Counted from the stretch's first letter, positions 43,968 to 53,909 are shown. The stretch: 64,000 bases of DNA from Pictodentalium vernedei (GCA_031216915.1 CM062292.1:73886956-73950955); one strand, 5' to 3'. Numbers and translations: made by a program. The notes: generated by a model not told the origin, from the letters alone.

Positions 43968-44110
43968 TTCCGTTACAAACCAAGACAAAAATACCTTTTT
44001 ACGAGACGTTCCGCCTCCATAGTTGGTTTGAAAAGAAAAGATGCATACGTCACATACTATATCGTCATAACAGACCGCGCGACGATCAACCAATCAATTT
44101 AAACGCATTA

Positions 44111-44358
44111 TTAACCCTTTGAAGTCGTAAGGCCGATTTTTCGATCCAATGCATAATTTCGTCCCATTTTTGTCTTATTATAAGACGTCAATACACGGGG
44201 CATTGATGATAAAATAATAACTGCAGTCTGCAGCCAGACTGCTGCAGACTGCAGTTATTATTTTATCATCCCTGTATATTGATATTTGACTGACCCATCT
44301 CACTGTAAGTGTACTCAAAGGCGATACCATTCCAAGAAACGAGGGTTCAAAGGTTTAA
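44111..44358. mobile_element. TTAA-flanked MITE of a different family
   Basis: TTAACCCTTTGAAG and CTTTTCAAAGG-like right end TTCAAAGGTTTAA. A perfect 30-bp hairpin (GATAAAATAATAACTGCAGT and partner) sits at 44203-44272. It sits between the small palindrome and the satellite block. Confidence 0.65.
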
Positions 44359-44866
44359 TCCGTTTAAACGGATCACTAATCTGCTTAAAAAGATTACTAT
44401 CACAAGTGGCGCTTAATCCGTTTAAACTCATTAGTAAGAAATTCTTACAGATTAACTAATCCGTTTAAACAGATTGCTAATCCGATTAAATAGATTAACT
44501 AATGCGTTTAACAGATTACTAATCGGATTAAACAGATTAGTAATTAGATTAAACAGATTACTAATCCGATTAAACGGATTAACTAATGCGTTTAATAGAT
44601 TACTTATCCGATCAAACAGATTAACTAATACGTTTAACGGATTACTAATAGGATTAAACGGATTAGTAATTAGATTAAACAGATTACTAATCCGATTAAA
44701 CGGATTAACTAATACGTTTAATAGATTACTAATCCGATTAAACAGATTAACTAATACGTTTAACGGATTACTAATCCGATTAAACGGATTAGTAATTAGA
44801 TTAAATTGATTACTAATCTGATTAAACGGATTATTATCACAATGTCACGTGGCGTTCTACGTTGCC
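44359..44866. repeat. 21-bp satellite with 126-bp higher-order period
   Basis: Units such as TACTAATCCGATTAAACGGAT follow head to tail from about 44473 to 44836. Four variants (A TAACTAATRCGTTTAA, B TACTAATCCGATTAAACAG, C TAGTAATTAGATTAAAC, D TACTAATCCGATTAAACGG) occur in the order ABCDAB-ABCDAB-ABCD. The 111-codon frame here is the translated 7-residue repeat, not a gene. The block ends with CACGTGGCGTTCTACGTTGC, matching the element at 43856. Confidence 0.85.
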
Positions 44867-45175
44867 TCAGAAACGTGCGTTTCGTTTTGGCCAAATTTTC
44901 ATGCAATAACCTCAAGTGTTCTTTAAGAACGTAGGAATTTGCGAGGAACATGCATGGTGAGTGTGGATCCTAAGCTTTCTGAAATTTTGACATCCCACTA
45001 AACCTATCTTTCGGTGGGATATCAAACCCAACCGCGTGACTTCAGCGCCAAAAACATTCGTTTTTTATTTACCTCCAAGTTTTCCTATGTCGTAAACAGA
45101 TTGATACGTCCCGAGTGGGGCGGCAAAATATGAAAAAATATTTAAATAAAGCTATGAAATCCAGATAAAATCTAT
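44867..45175. other. No gene seen
   Basis: Unremarkable sequence with no supported feature. Confidence 0.4.
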
Positions 45176-45188
45176 ATGAAACTAGACA

Positions 45189-45568
45189 TATTTATTTATT
45201 TATTGGTGTTTTAAGGTCACATATGTATGCGCAATGGCTAATCGTGACTGTGACAGTTTTACGGGTGGAGGAAGCCGGAGTACCCGGAGAGAACCACCGA
45301 GCAACGACGAGCAGCTGTCAGCTCTCCAACATCGTAACGCTGAACTCTGCACCGCAGCACAGGCAGGGTTAGATTGGTTGAAGACATGCGCACCATCGAC
45401 GTGCAGTACGCCTCAGTACACAGCGTCATCGTGCCCCCATGTAGGCAATCGGGGTGAAGTGTCTTGCCCAAGGACACAACGCGGTTGCCGCAGGTGGGAT
45501 TCGAACCGAGGACCTCTCGGCTTGCAGCTTGCAGCCTGCACCTCTACGAACTGAGCCACCGCGCCCCC
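45189..45568 (-). mobile_element. tRNA-derived SINE, different tRNA head
   Basis: The minus-strand head is GGTGGCTCAGTTCGTAGAGG with B box GGTTCGAATCC. The body equals that of the other SINEs. A 13-bp duplication ATGAAACTAGACA flanks it exactly at 45176-45188 and 45569-45581. The anticodon-arm region differs from the heads at 16880 and 18613, so at least two heads share one body. Confidence 0.93.
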
Positions 45569-45581
45569 ATGAAACTAGACA

Positions 45582-45815
45582 CCAAATATATTTAGCGATT
45601 CATGAGGACAGGACGACACATAAGATTGAACCCGGGTAACAACCTACACTTGCCCGACATGGTGTGTCTCAAGTTCTGTATCGGAAAAGATGCTTTGCTC
45701 AACTTACAAACAGGTCGTGAAAACGTACCAAGAGTGGGGCTGTCATCAAGGGTGCAGCTAAATTAAGTGGGCGGGACAAAGTATTCTTCATGCTGCCGTT
45801 TGAGTTAAGAGTGTG
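45582..45815. other. No gene seen
   Basis: No supported feature. Confidence 0.4.
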
Positions 45816-46047
45816 TACAGTACGGCCGCCGTGGACTGGTCACTTTCACGGTATTAGATTGCAAACACTAATTATAGGAATAATCATCAAAAAAACAAAA
45901 AAACAATAATAATGAAGCACCGGGCTGTGCCCGGTGCTTCATTAATTAAAATTTTGCTCATGATGCTTTTTATTACCTGGTAAACGCATGCGTGAACATC
46001 ATTGCCCATGCGTGGATTACGACCAGTCCACGGCGACCTGTACTGTT
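45816..46047. mobile_element. TA-target MITE family C, copy 2
   Basis: TA-CAGTACGGCCGCCGTGG to CCACGGCGACCTGTACTG. Inside is the hairpin AAGCACCGGGCTGTGCCCGG with partner. Opposite orientation to the copy at 19037. Confidence 0.7.
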
Positions 46048-46177
46048 TTCTCCAAAGATGAAAGCCCGGAATCTCCAGGATCTCATCGACGAAAGCAATT
46101 GACTTTTTGTGGCAATTGGGGCACCTTGGGTGCTTTTCGAAAGCTTAGGTACCCAGAAAATGGTGGGATAACTGAGG

Positions 46178-46690
46178 ACGTGACAAGCGTTACTTATTCT
46201 CAGTTCCTTATTCCGTATTCGTTATGAACCGATTTATTTATTTATTTATTTACTTATTTATTTATTTGTTTATTTATTTATTTAGTAGTGTTTAAGGTCA
46301 CATACTTATGCACTATGGGTAATCGTGACCGTGACAGTTTTACGGGTGGAGGAAGCAGGAGTACCCGGAGAGAACCACCGAGCATCGACGAACAACTATC
46401 AGCTCCTCAACATTCTAACTCTGTTCAAGCTCCGCTCAAGCAGGGTTACAGCGATTGAAGACATGTGCACCATCGACGTGCAGTACGACTTAGTACACGG
46501 CGTCATCGTGCCACCTTAACCGGGATAAAGTGCCTTGCCCAATGACACAACGCGACTCGTCGCAGACGGGGATCGAACTCTGGACCTCTAGCATAGAAGT
46601 CCAACAGTCTAGCACTAAGCCACCGCGCTCCCTATCAATTGATAACGACAGACGAATAAGGAACTGGGAATAGGTAACGCTTGTCACGTC
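46178..46690. mobile_element. Inverted-repeat element split by a SINE
   Basis: The 49-bp arms (GACGTGACAAGCGTTACTTA at left and its partner ending AACGCTTGTCACGTC at right) now lie 415 bp apart because a SINE occupies the loop. Confidence 0.8.
46232..46631 (-). mobile_element. tRNA-derived SINE in a palindrome loop
   Basis: Long TTTATTTATTTATTTATTTA tail at the left, common body, and a head at the right with GGACCTCTAGCATAGAAGTC (complement of the B-box side). No clean target duplication was recognised. Confidence 0.85.
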
Positions 46691-46757
46691 CCCGGGATTA
46701 CTATAGTTAAAAAAGAAGGGTTCTTGGTTTTGAGGAAGTTTTCGGCAATTTTAGTCA

Positions 46758-47068
46758 TTGTCGGGTTGTTTTCGGTAATTGGATATACTCCCATAGAATC
46801 GAAAATACCGCCCCCCCCCCCCCCCAGCGTCCATCCCACTATATAGAGGCCTTTGGGCACATAATAATCACGCGCCACCATAGAAACCAAACGATAGTAA
46901 ACAAAATGAACGACAGAAACACGTGTTATTATGCGCACTCAAGCAATATATCACCATATTAAAGTCACAAGATTTCTGTTGACGCGGGCTACCGTAACCC
47001 AACAGGGCGTCACTGGTCATGTTATTGATGACGTCATACGAGATCATCCATGAGATCATCCAACCTAG
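46758..47068. mobile_element. Worn solo end of the giant foldback family
   Basis: GTCGGGTTGTTTTCGGTAAT, CCACCATAGAAACCAA, AAAATGAACGACAGAAACAC and GAGATCATCCATGAGATCAT trace the outer arm as at 31040. It is more diverged and carries a dC run at about 46809-46825. Confidence 0.65.
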
Positions 47069-47427
47069 GAGTGAAGAACCACACTCCCTATTAGCGGATG
47101 TAGGGACTGAGGTCACCATTACCTCTACCCCTTTAATGACGCCCCTGGGTGATGAAAATCAGCGAAGATAAATGTGAAGCCGTTTAGAAAGAAAATTTAA
47201 ATATTTTATAACTGATCAGAGTATCACCAGACTATTGAAAATCTAGTACTTTCAATTGTAAAATGCCAACAAAAGATGCGCATTGGACCACGATGGCTTC
47301 TCGAAATAAGCAAAAAATTTGGTAACCTGAAAATAGTCACTTTAACCTATTTTCAAGAAATCCTTTTTTTTCAATTATCGATTTTCAAAAGCAGTAGTTA
47401 CATTACTGATTTGGACCAGATGTTCGT
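47069..47427. other. No gene seen
   Basis: No supported feature. Confidence 0.4.
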
Positions 47428-47532
47428 TTAACCATTAACCCAACTTAATGGCAAAACCGACCAGCGCTAGTCACAAAAATCACCTTTCAATTTTTATTAT
47501 TTTTTTCATTTTTGCCTCAAAAACATAGCTTA
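47428..47532. mobile_element. Left half of a TTAA MITE
   Basis: ATTAACCCAACTTAATGGC and CTCAAAAACATAGCTTA are present. The centre and right half are gone. Confidence 0.65.
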
Positions 47533-47848
47533 AACAAGTATAAAAATAACATTTCATTTCATTTCATTCAGTCAAACAAAAGTTAGCATCTGGAAACTAC
47601 ATTCGAGACGAACGTACGGATGGAGTCACAGTGACCTTGACTTTAAGGCCCATGGCCACAAAATAAATAAGGTTCTTCCTCTCATGCTACACAAGCTACA
47701 AATCAAGTTTGGTTAAAATTTTCGTTATAGCACGGAAATCACACCTCACTATATTTAAAGCTGAACAAAGTATAAAAGGGGTCACAAGTCACAAATTATC
47801 GTTCCACACTCAAAATCAAACCCGCCTGGTACTTTGTCTACAGTAACC
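47533..47848. other. No gene seen
   Basis: CATTTCATTTCATT microsatellite-like text near 47551, otherwise nothing. Confidence 0.4.
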
Positions 47849-48109
47849 TACAGTACGTAGAGAGTGTATTATCACTAAATCACCCGCCGAGTGGAGATTC
47901 CACCCGAGCAATAATTGCAAATTTGTTGCAAAGTATACCCAGCACCAGCAACGTTTCAGCCAATGGACCTTCGGGTTAAACCCGGAGGTCCATTGCCTGA
48001 AACATTGCTTGTGATTTTTGTCGATACATATAAAATTTGAAAGTTATAGCTTGGTTGATAACTCCACTCCGTGGGTGATTTAGTTACAATCCACTCTCCA
48101 CGTACTGTA
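47849..48109. mobile_element. TA-target palindromic MITE (mariner-like) family F, copy 1
   Basis: TA-CAGTACGTAGAGAG to CTCTCCACGTACTG-TA, 261 bp, folding around AGCCAATGGACCTTCGGGTT. TA flanks and CAGT termini fit Tc1/mariner. The copy at 53649 has exactly the same length in the other orientation. Confidence 0.85.
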
Positions 48110-48478
48110 TATTCCATGTTTGATTGAAATCGGACTCTATAACTCTATAACAGTTGTAATTTACACCGGTGGTACACCCCCCCCCCCTCCCCAGCTGAAA
48201 CCCTCTAGCCACATCCCTGCATAATGGTCGCAAACTATTCGATTGGATTTTTGAAGCTTCCAGATGGCTTGACTGTTGTGTATTGGTCAACGCTAGCCCA
48301 GGGGCTAAAGATAAAAGCAACATTGATTTGTGGGAATATCTTAAACGATCAAAGGGGACAAACAAATACTGTAATGATCCTCTCCCAAAGCCTGCCACAA
48401 ACAAAGAACAACAGTTCTATGGGGGGTGGGGGAGGGGGGCACTACATAACAAGTAGTATTTTCAAACATTGACCTGCC
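48110..48478. other. No gene supported; dC run
   Basis: A dC run at 48176-48188 and a G-rich stretch near 48421-48439. The short frames crossing them are not credible. Confidence 0.4.
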
Positions 48479-48744
48479 TTAACCCTGTACCCAACGTAAC
48501 GGCTAAAACATATCAGCGCTATTCACAAAAAATACTATCCAATTTTCATTATATGTTTTCATTTTTTATCACAAAAACATAGCTTATGACCCTTCATTGG
48601 GTCGAGCTCATTGAGCTCGTTCCAATGAGGGGTCATAAGCTATGTTTTTGTGATTGAAAATGAAAAAAAAAATGGAAAAAAAATTGTTATTTAAGTATTT
48701 TATTTGCAAGTGTCGTCTGCTTTTCGCGTCAGGTAAAGGGTTAA
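48479..48744. mobile_element. TTAA palindromic MITE
   Basis: TTAACCCTGTACCCAAC to GTCAGGTAAAGGGTTAA. Centre CCAATGAGGGGTCATAAGC with partner CTTATGACCCTTCATTGGG. Confidence 0.85.
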
Positions 48745-48883
48745 ATATTTTGCTTTCAATTGTCTCTCGATCTATGAAATATTTTTGTTTGATTTAGGCA
48801 TTTCGTATTTCATTCATTAACAAAAGCCTTGATAGCATTCATAATTTCAAATGTGTCGGGTTCTAAAGACATCATTTGTTTTT

Positions 48884-49030
48884 TATGTAAGTTTTGTGGT
48901 GGTATATCTGTTACCGGCTTCAGACGTTTCTAAATATGAAGAGTTTCTGATGCATAAAACTACTGACTTCAGCCGGCAAGGATCAAGAAAGGAAAAATGG
49001 TGTGGTGTTACAGGCTGTTCCAAACCCAAA
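48884..49030 (+). CDS. Candidate exon, unknown product
   Basis: After ACCGGCTTCAG (possible acceptor) the frame reads VSKYEEFLMHKTTDFSRQ and then KEKWCGVTGCSKPKSPQAS. It is protein-like in composition, with GTATTG as a weak donor just beyond. The longer 76-codon frame that includes hydrophobic upstream residues is less convincing than the exon reading. No partner exon was found. Confidence 0.2.
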
Positions 49031-49251
49031 TCACCTCAAGCTTCCGAAGTATTGTATTTTTTTTTAAATTTAAACATTTAACATTTGTTCCTATATATAT
49101 CACGACCTAGAACTGGCCGGCTAGAACTCGTTCAAGTGAGGGATCACAAACAATGTTTTCGAGGCAAAATTGAAAGAAAACTAAAATTTGTATGTCTAGT
49201 TTTCTAATGGCAGTCGGGTATATCCGTTACATTATCAAAAGAAGATAGTGA

Positions 49252-49502
49252 ACGCAATGATTCAGTGGTTATGGCATTAAACTGCAAATCGAGAGGCCCA
49301 CGGTTCGAGCCCCGCCGAGACGTAACTGCGTGGTGTCCTCGCGCAAGACACTTGATACCGATCGCCTACGTGAGGGCACGGTGGCGTTGTGCACTAAGGA
49401 GTACTCTACGTCGATGGTGCACCTGTCTTCAAGCAATGCTAACCCTGCTTGTGTGTAGTTAGTACGTTGGGGAGACTGACAGTTGCTCGTCGTTGTTCGA
49501 GG
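49252..49502 (+). mobile_element. tRNA-derived SINE, tail missing
   Basis: Head with TCAGTGGTTATGGCATTAAA and B box CGGTTCGAGCCCC, then TGTCCTCGCGCAAGACACTT and the common body to GACAGTTGCTCGTCG. It runs straight into another SINE, forming a dimer. Confidence 0.8.
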
Positions 49503-50435
49503 GTCATTATTCAGAGCATCGAACTTCATACCGAAAGATCGACGGTTCAGTGCTGACCCGCACCATCTGCGTTATGTCCAGTGGCGGCGCCAGAGTTACA
49601 AAAGTGAGGGGGTACAGTTGGGGATTGTGCAGCGCCGAGCTGGGGTGTGGTGTTTCGGAGAGGGGTCTTCTCCCTAAGTTGAGAACATTTTTTAACTGTT
49701 TTGCAACAAAATCATGCGAATATGGATATCATTGGAACAGGATGAACAAGCCGGCTCCAATGATATTCACATTTGCATGATTTCATTGAGTAATACCTTT
49801 GAGAATTTTTCTATATTAAATTTTATTTATTTTTTAAAATTGCTGTAGGCTGAATTCCAAACGGATGCCTTGCACGCTCTCGATTCTAGCATTCGTCGAA
49901 TACTCTTAAGCACTATGTTTCAGTCCGTTTAAACGCGGCATGCCTTGTTGCAATTTGGACCCTCGACTCTTGTTTGTTGTTTGCAGCTAGCGTGTGTGTA
50001 GGGGACAGGGGTGGGGGTGGGTGGCAAATATAATTTCAAAACTTCTCTGATTTAATGCACTTGGGAATATGGGATTAAGCATGCCGACTATTACACCGCA
50101 ACGTTCAATACAACAAAAATTAAAATGATAGTATTGTTTTACAACGCTTGGCGAAAAAAGTGGAGGGGTAAATACCCCCCACATACCCCTCCATGGCGCC
50201 GCCACTGGTTATGTCCTTGGGCAAGACACTGAATCCCGATTAACTACGTGGAGCACGGTGACGCCGTGGGACTTGCCTCCAGCCGCTACTATCTTTGCTT
50301 GTGTCGGTAGGTAAGTTAGTAAGTTTGACAGTTGCCCGTTGCTGATCGGTGGTTCTTCCCCGGCGTCTTGCAATACGATATGACTTAGCTGTTTAAAGTG
50401 TCGTTAAACCCCAATATACCATAAACAACAAACAA
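49503..50435 (+). mobile_element. Second SINE of the dimer, interrupted
   Basis: The head region is 49503-49578. The remainder resumes at 50208 with GTTATGTCCTTGGGCAAGAC and ends TGTCGTTAAACCCCAATAT. The hAT-like element at 49579-50207 splits it. Confidence 0.8.
49579..50207. mobile_element. hAT-like element with CAGTGGCGGCGCC ends
   Basis: Begins CAGTGGCGGCGCCAG and ends TGGCGCCGCCACTG, with an exact 8-bp duplication GTTATGTC at 49571-49578 and 50208-50215. The interior (629 bp) is non-coding. The host SINE reads continuously once it is removed, which fixes both edges. Confidence 0.92.
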
Positions 50436-50976
50436 TGAGTCCACACTTCAAAGTAAGTGAGAAACACATCTAGGCCTATGTGAACTCTGTTATGATGTGG
50501 GTGTTTAATGTATCTATGATGTATCAACGCGCTTTTTGCAGCTGCTTTTCATCGCTTTTACAAAGATCAACCGCAGGAATCAACTCTCTTTGGTGTTAAA
50601 TATATATAATTTCATTGTTAATGTAGTTATACGTTTTTGGGTCCAAATACTCAATTCCCATTGGTCAGCTGGATGAAAACGTCATGACCAAATGTAATTC
50701 ATTTTCCAATGAATACATTTGGTCGAACTTTGACCCGAATTTACGGTAGAGCGCTGTTGACAGAATGTAATTCGAGCGGTGTTTGGGCGGGTTTTTAACT
50801 TTTAGCGCATCTCGCAGTGATCAACTCCGCTGCTGTTTCTTTGGTGACTCAGAGTTGTGCGCTTTGTCTTTTGTGTGAGGGTGGTTTTTCGCCTCGTTCG
50901 TTCGTACATGTTTTATTTCGTCTTTCTGCTTTGTTGTTTGGTAAAAAGTAGTTTAAACAGTTACGGAATGTAATTA
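50436..50976. other. No gene seen; small hairpin
   Basis: CGACCAAATGTATTCATTGG and its approximate partner form a hairpin near 50690-50736. Confidence 0.45.
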
Positions 50977-51129
50977 TAAGAATTGAATACAATTTTTATA
51001 ATCTTTATTGGAGTATGAACGTGTGGGAATGGGTACAAATTATGTATGAATCCCTTTCATACATAATTTGTACCCATTCCCACACGTTCATACTCCAATA
51101 AAGATTATAAAAATTGCATTCAATTCTTA
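50977..51129. repeat. Near-perfect 153-bp palindrome
   Basis: Arms of about 73 bp differ at one or two positions. They include CTTTATTGGAGTATGAACGT and AATGGGTACAAATTATGTAT, with a loop of about 6 nt. Confidence 0.93.
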
Positions 51130-51170
51130 AGTGAACGTAGAATGTGCACGCAACCATATGGATCCAGAAG

Positions 51171-51748
51171 CAGGGCTGGGAGCAACGTGTTAAATTATTT
51201 TAACAACGTTAAAAAAAGTTAACCAAGTTAATAACGTTTAACTTTGAAGATTAAAATTGTATAATATGTAGCATTGCGTCGTTATCTTTTCCCAAGCCGG
51301 ATCGCGCGTGCCGATGACGTCCAATTTTGCGCCATTTGACGAAATTGAAGAACACAAATAATTTAGATGTCCGTAGCCCTCCTAACAACATTGGCGAAGT
51401 TGGCCCGCCGAGAGTTGACGATACAGCAATATCAGCTTCATCCGAACGCCTATTTTTCATGTAAGGACTGGTATTCAAGCAACGGCGGATGTCTCTTTCT
51501 AAGAAAACGGCCGCAGCGATTGTTTTCTTAAATGAAAACATCGCTGAATGTTAGAATTTACGATAACCTGAGAGAACTGTCTTAACACTGTGCGTATAAG
51601 TTCAATTATATTCAAATTCAAATCAATAAAAATGGCCGAAGATATTAAAATTTTGTTCATTTTAACATTTAACGTCATTTAACTCGTGAACACGGAATTA
51701 TTTAACACGTTAACGTGTTAAGGAATATTTTAACTCCTCCCAGCCCTG
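51171..51748. mobile_element. hAT-like element with CAGGGCTGGGA ends
   Basis: Begins CAGGGCTGGGAGCAACG and ends CTCCTCCCAGCCCTG. Flanks TCCAGAAG and TCTAGAAG agree at 7 of 8. GTTAA-rich subterminal repeats follow both ends. A 96-codon minus-strand frame inside has no recognisable domain. Confidence 0.88.
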
Positions 51749-52515
51749 TCTAGAAGTCATTAATTATTTGGTATTGCTGAACTAAATATTGGAATTAGAG
51801 TTTCCCGCCTTGAAATGTTGCATCGGAAAAGATGCAATCTCTAAAAATAAACCGCCTTGGGCAAGATACATTGTTTCAATAAACATTTGAAACATCTATT
51901 GACATCTTGCATTATTGTTGAATATTCCTGATAAAAATGAAGGTAATTTGATGACATTTGGACCTAAAAAATACAATTTACTTTTTTGTGTGTTTTTACA
52001 GGGAATTCCCCGAAAAGTATGTGCACGTGACCGGAACTTCCCTTCGTGTCATTTTTTCCCTCCTATTTGTTGCATGACCCCCTGTTTTCGGGTCAGAAAA
52101 AGTTGTCTGAATGGCTATACTTGACAAAGATATTTGAATGCCAAAATTAAAGTTATGCGATCATATTTTTTTTCGCCAGAACGTTACAATGGTGGCCTTT
52201 GGGAAAATATTTAGTTCTGTGATACCTATATTTTTCCCAGCATAGAACGCAAAAGTATATTTTTAGCAGTTTGCAGCTCTGATTTTCGCGCATTCGTATT
52301 AAAGGGGATAAAAGTGGCTGATCATGGTTAGTATAAGATCAAAGATTTTGTCGCGCCGCACGTGCGTGGAGAAAATGTGGGTGTCATTCGACCCCTTATG
52401 CATACCTCTACAATACTGTCTATCAATACATTTTCTTGTTTAGGGTATTATTATGTGTCTGTAATTTGTTCCGAGTCTGTAGGCAGGGACGTAGGAAGCG
52501 GTGGGAAGGGGGCAC
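51749..52515. other. No gene supported
   Basis: A GTTTTTACAG acceptor-like site at about 51992-52001 precedes only a weak frame. CAGGGACGTAGGAAGCGG at 52484 starts another poly-G-bearing repeat into which the next element appears inserted. Confidence 0.35.
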
Positions 52516-53259
52516 CAGGGACGTGGCTAGAGATTTCCGATTGGGGGTGTAGGGTAGTGAATTTCCAACTTGGGGGAGGGACCGGGAGGGGGAAGCCCCT
52601 CCCGGTCCCTCCCCATAGTTGGAAATTCACTACCGAGAAACTTTTGAAAATGAAGCCATGAAAGGGGGCGTAAAATGTAATTCTAGTAACTGAAATGCAT
52701 TTATGATACAATTATCAGGTTATTACTATTTGGTATTCTTCTGGGAATTGAATTTGTGCTAAACAAATTCTCAAGCTGAGAACTTCGAGCAATTCACGCT
52801 GTCCTAACATTAAATCAGATCTTATGCAGGAATGATCAATTTTCGAAGTTTCATCATTTTGTAACTGTGAATGATGGAATTAACTCAGTATAACGATTTT
52901 ACATGCTGTGATTTTCTTGAAGTGCATTTCGAAGATTTTATTTTTATGACGATAAGTAAACGTACTATAGAAATCTCATACAGACTGACGTCATGCATAC
53001 TTATAAAGCTCAATATTGCGTACACTGTAGTTGTTAATAGTAATAGTTGACATTGTTGCCGATGTGAAACCGAGTTGGGATTTTGGGGAGTAAAGGAGAC
53101 ATCAGCATCACCAAAGAAGCTCTAAAATCGAGATAGATGGAATTTCCAACTACTCATGACTTGCCCTCCGAATTTCCAACTATGGGAAATTTTTGTCAGG
53201 ATTGTGGGGGGGGGGGGGGGGGGTGGTGACACCCCCCCCCCTCTGTCGCCACGTCCCTG
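52516..53259. mobile_element. hAT-like element family D, copy 2
   Basis: Begins CAGGGACGTGGCTAGAG and ends CGCCACGTCCCTG. The interior matches the copy at 13967 in inverse orientation. Facing dG and dC runs lie near the right end (53206-53240). No target duplication is visible. Confidence 0.85.
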
Positions 53260-53288
53260 TTGGACCGTGCCCCCAACTTTTTCCAGCT

Positions 53289-53313
53289 AGAGAGAGAGAG
53301 AGAGAGCGAGAGG

Positions 53314-53357
<44 letters not shown>
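53289..53357. repeat. GA/AG microsatellite
   Basis: Nearly pure AG dinucleotides with a few GCGAG and GGGAGGG interruptions. The Leu/Ser- or Arg/Glu-rich frames are translations of it. Confidence 0.97.
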
Positions 53358-53359
<2 letters not shown>

Positions 53360-53465
53360 TATAGAAGCCACTATCAGAAAGAATGGGGGTACCATAGCAA
53401 AAACCAACATATTCCTTGCTCATCTTTCAGCAAAACGCAAATAATATTTTGTTTATATAATTTTT

Positions 53466-53570
53466 TTATTACAAATTATTGGAGAGTGCCAATGAGCACT
53501 CTCCAATAATGTATAATAAAAAAAATGAATAACAAATTCAGATCACCAAAAATAATCTAGCCCTGAACCA
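53466..53570. repeat. Palindromic repeat, partner at 35680
   Basis: TTATTGGAGAGTGCC and GCACTCTCCAATAA form the hairpin. GATCACCAAAAATAATCTAG and AACCAGTT on the right match, inverted, 35680-35720. Confidence 0.7.
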
Positions 53571-53648
53571 GTTAAAAATGTTTCCTACACCCCTGCCTGT
53601 AGGTCCATTAGCTGTTGATCTGCATGGTGCATATCGTGGAGTAAAATA

Positions 53649-53909
53649 TACAGTACGTGGAGAATGGGTTGTAACTAAATCACCCGCAGAGTGAAGTTAT
53701 CACCCAAGCTATAACTTTCAAATTTTGTACATATCTACAAAAAACACAAGCAATGTTTCAGCCAATGGACCTCCGGGTTTAACCCGGAGGTCCATTGGCT
53801 GAAACTTTGCTGGTGCTGGTTATACTTTGCAACAAATTTTCAATTATTGTTCGGGTGGAATCTCCACTTTGCGGGTGATTTAGTGATAATACACTTTCCA
53901 CGTACCGTA
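53649..53909. mobile_element. TA-target palindromic MITE family F, copy 2
   Basis: TA-CAGTACGTGGAGAATG to CTTTCCACGTACCG-TA. Same 261-bp length as 47849-48109, inverse orientation. The central CCTCCGGGTTTAACCCGGAGG is a perfect hairpin here. Confidence 0.87.

Noticed and set aside
44474-44809. 111-codon frame of 7-residue Leu/Asn repeats
   Set aside because: A 21-bp satellite stays open in frame by construction. The repeat explains it and there is no start context or domain.
51992-52130. Exon after a GTTTTTACAG acceptor
   Set aside because: The three frames are either stopped early or read like untranslated sequence, and there is no good donor.
53180-53444. Leu/Ser- and Arg/Glu-rich frames
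   Set aside because: Products of the GA microsatellite and the neighbouring dG/dC runs.
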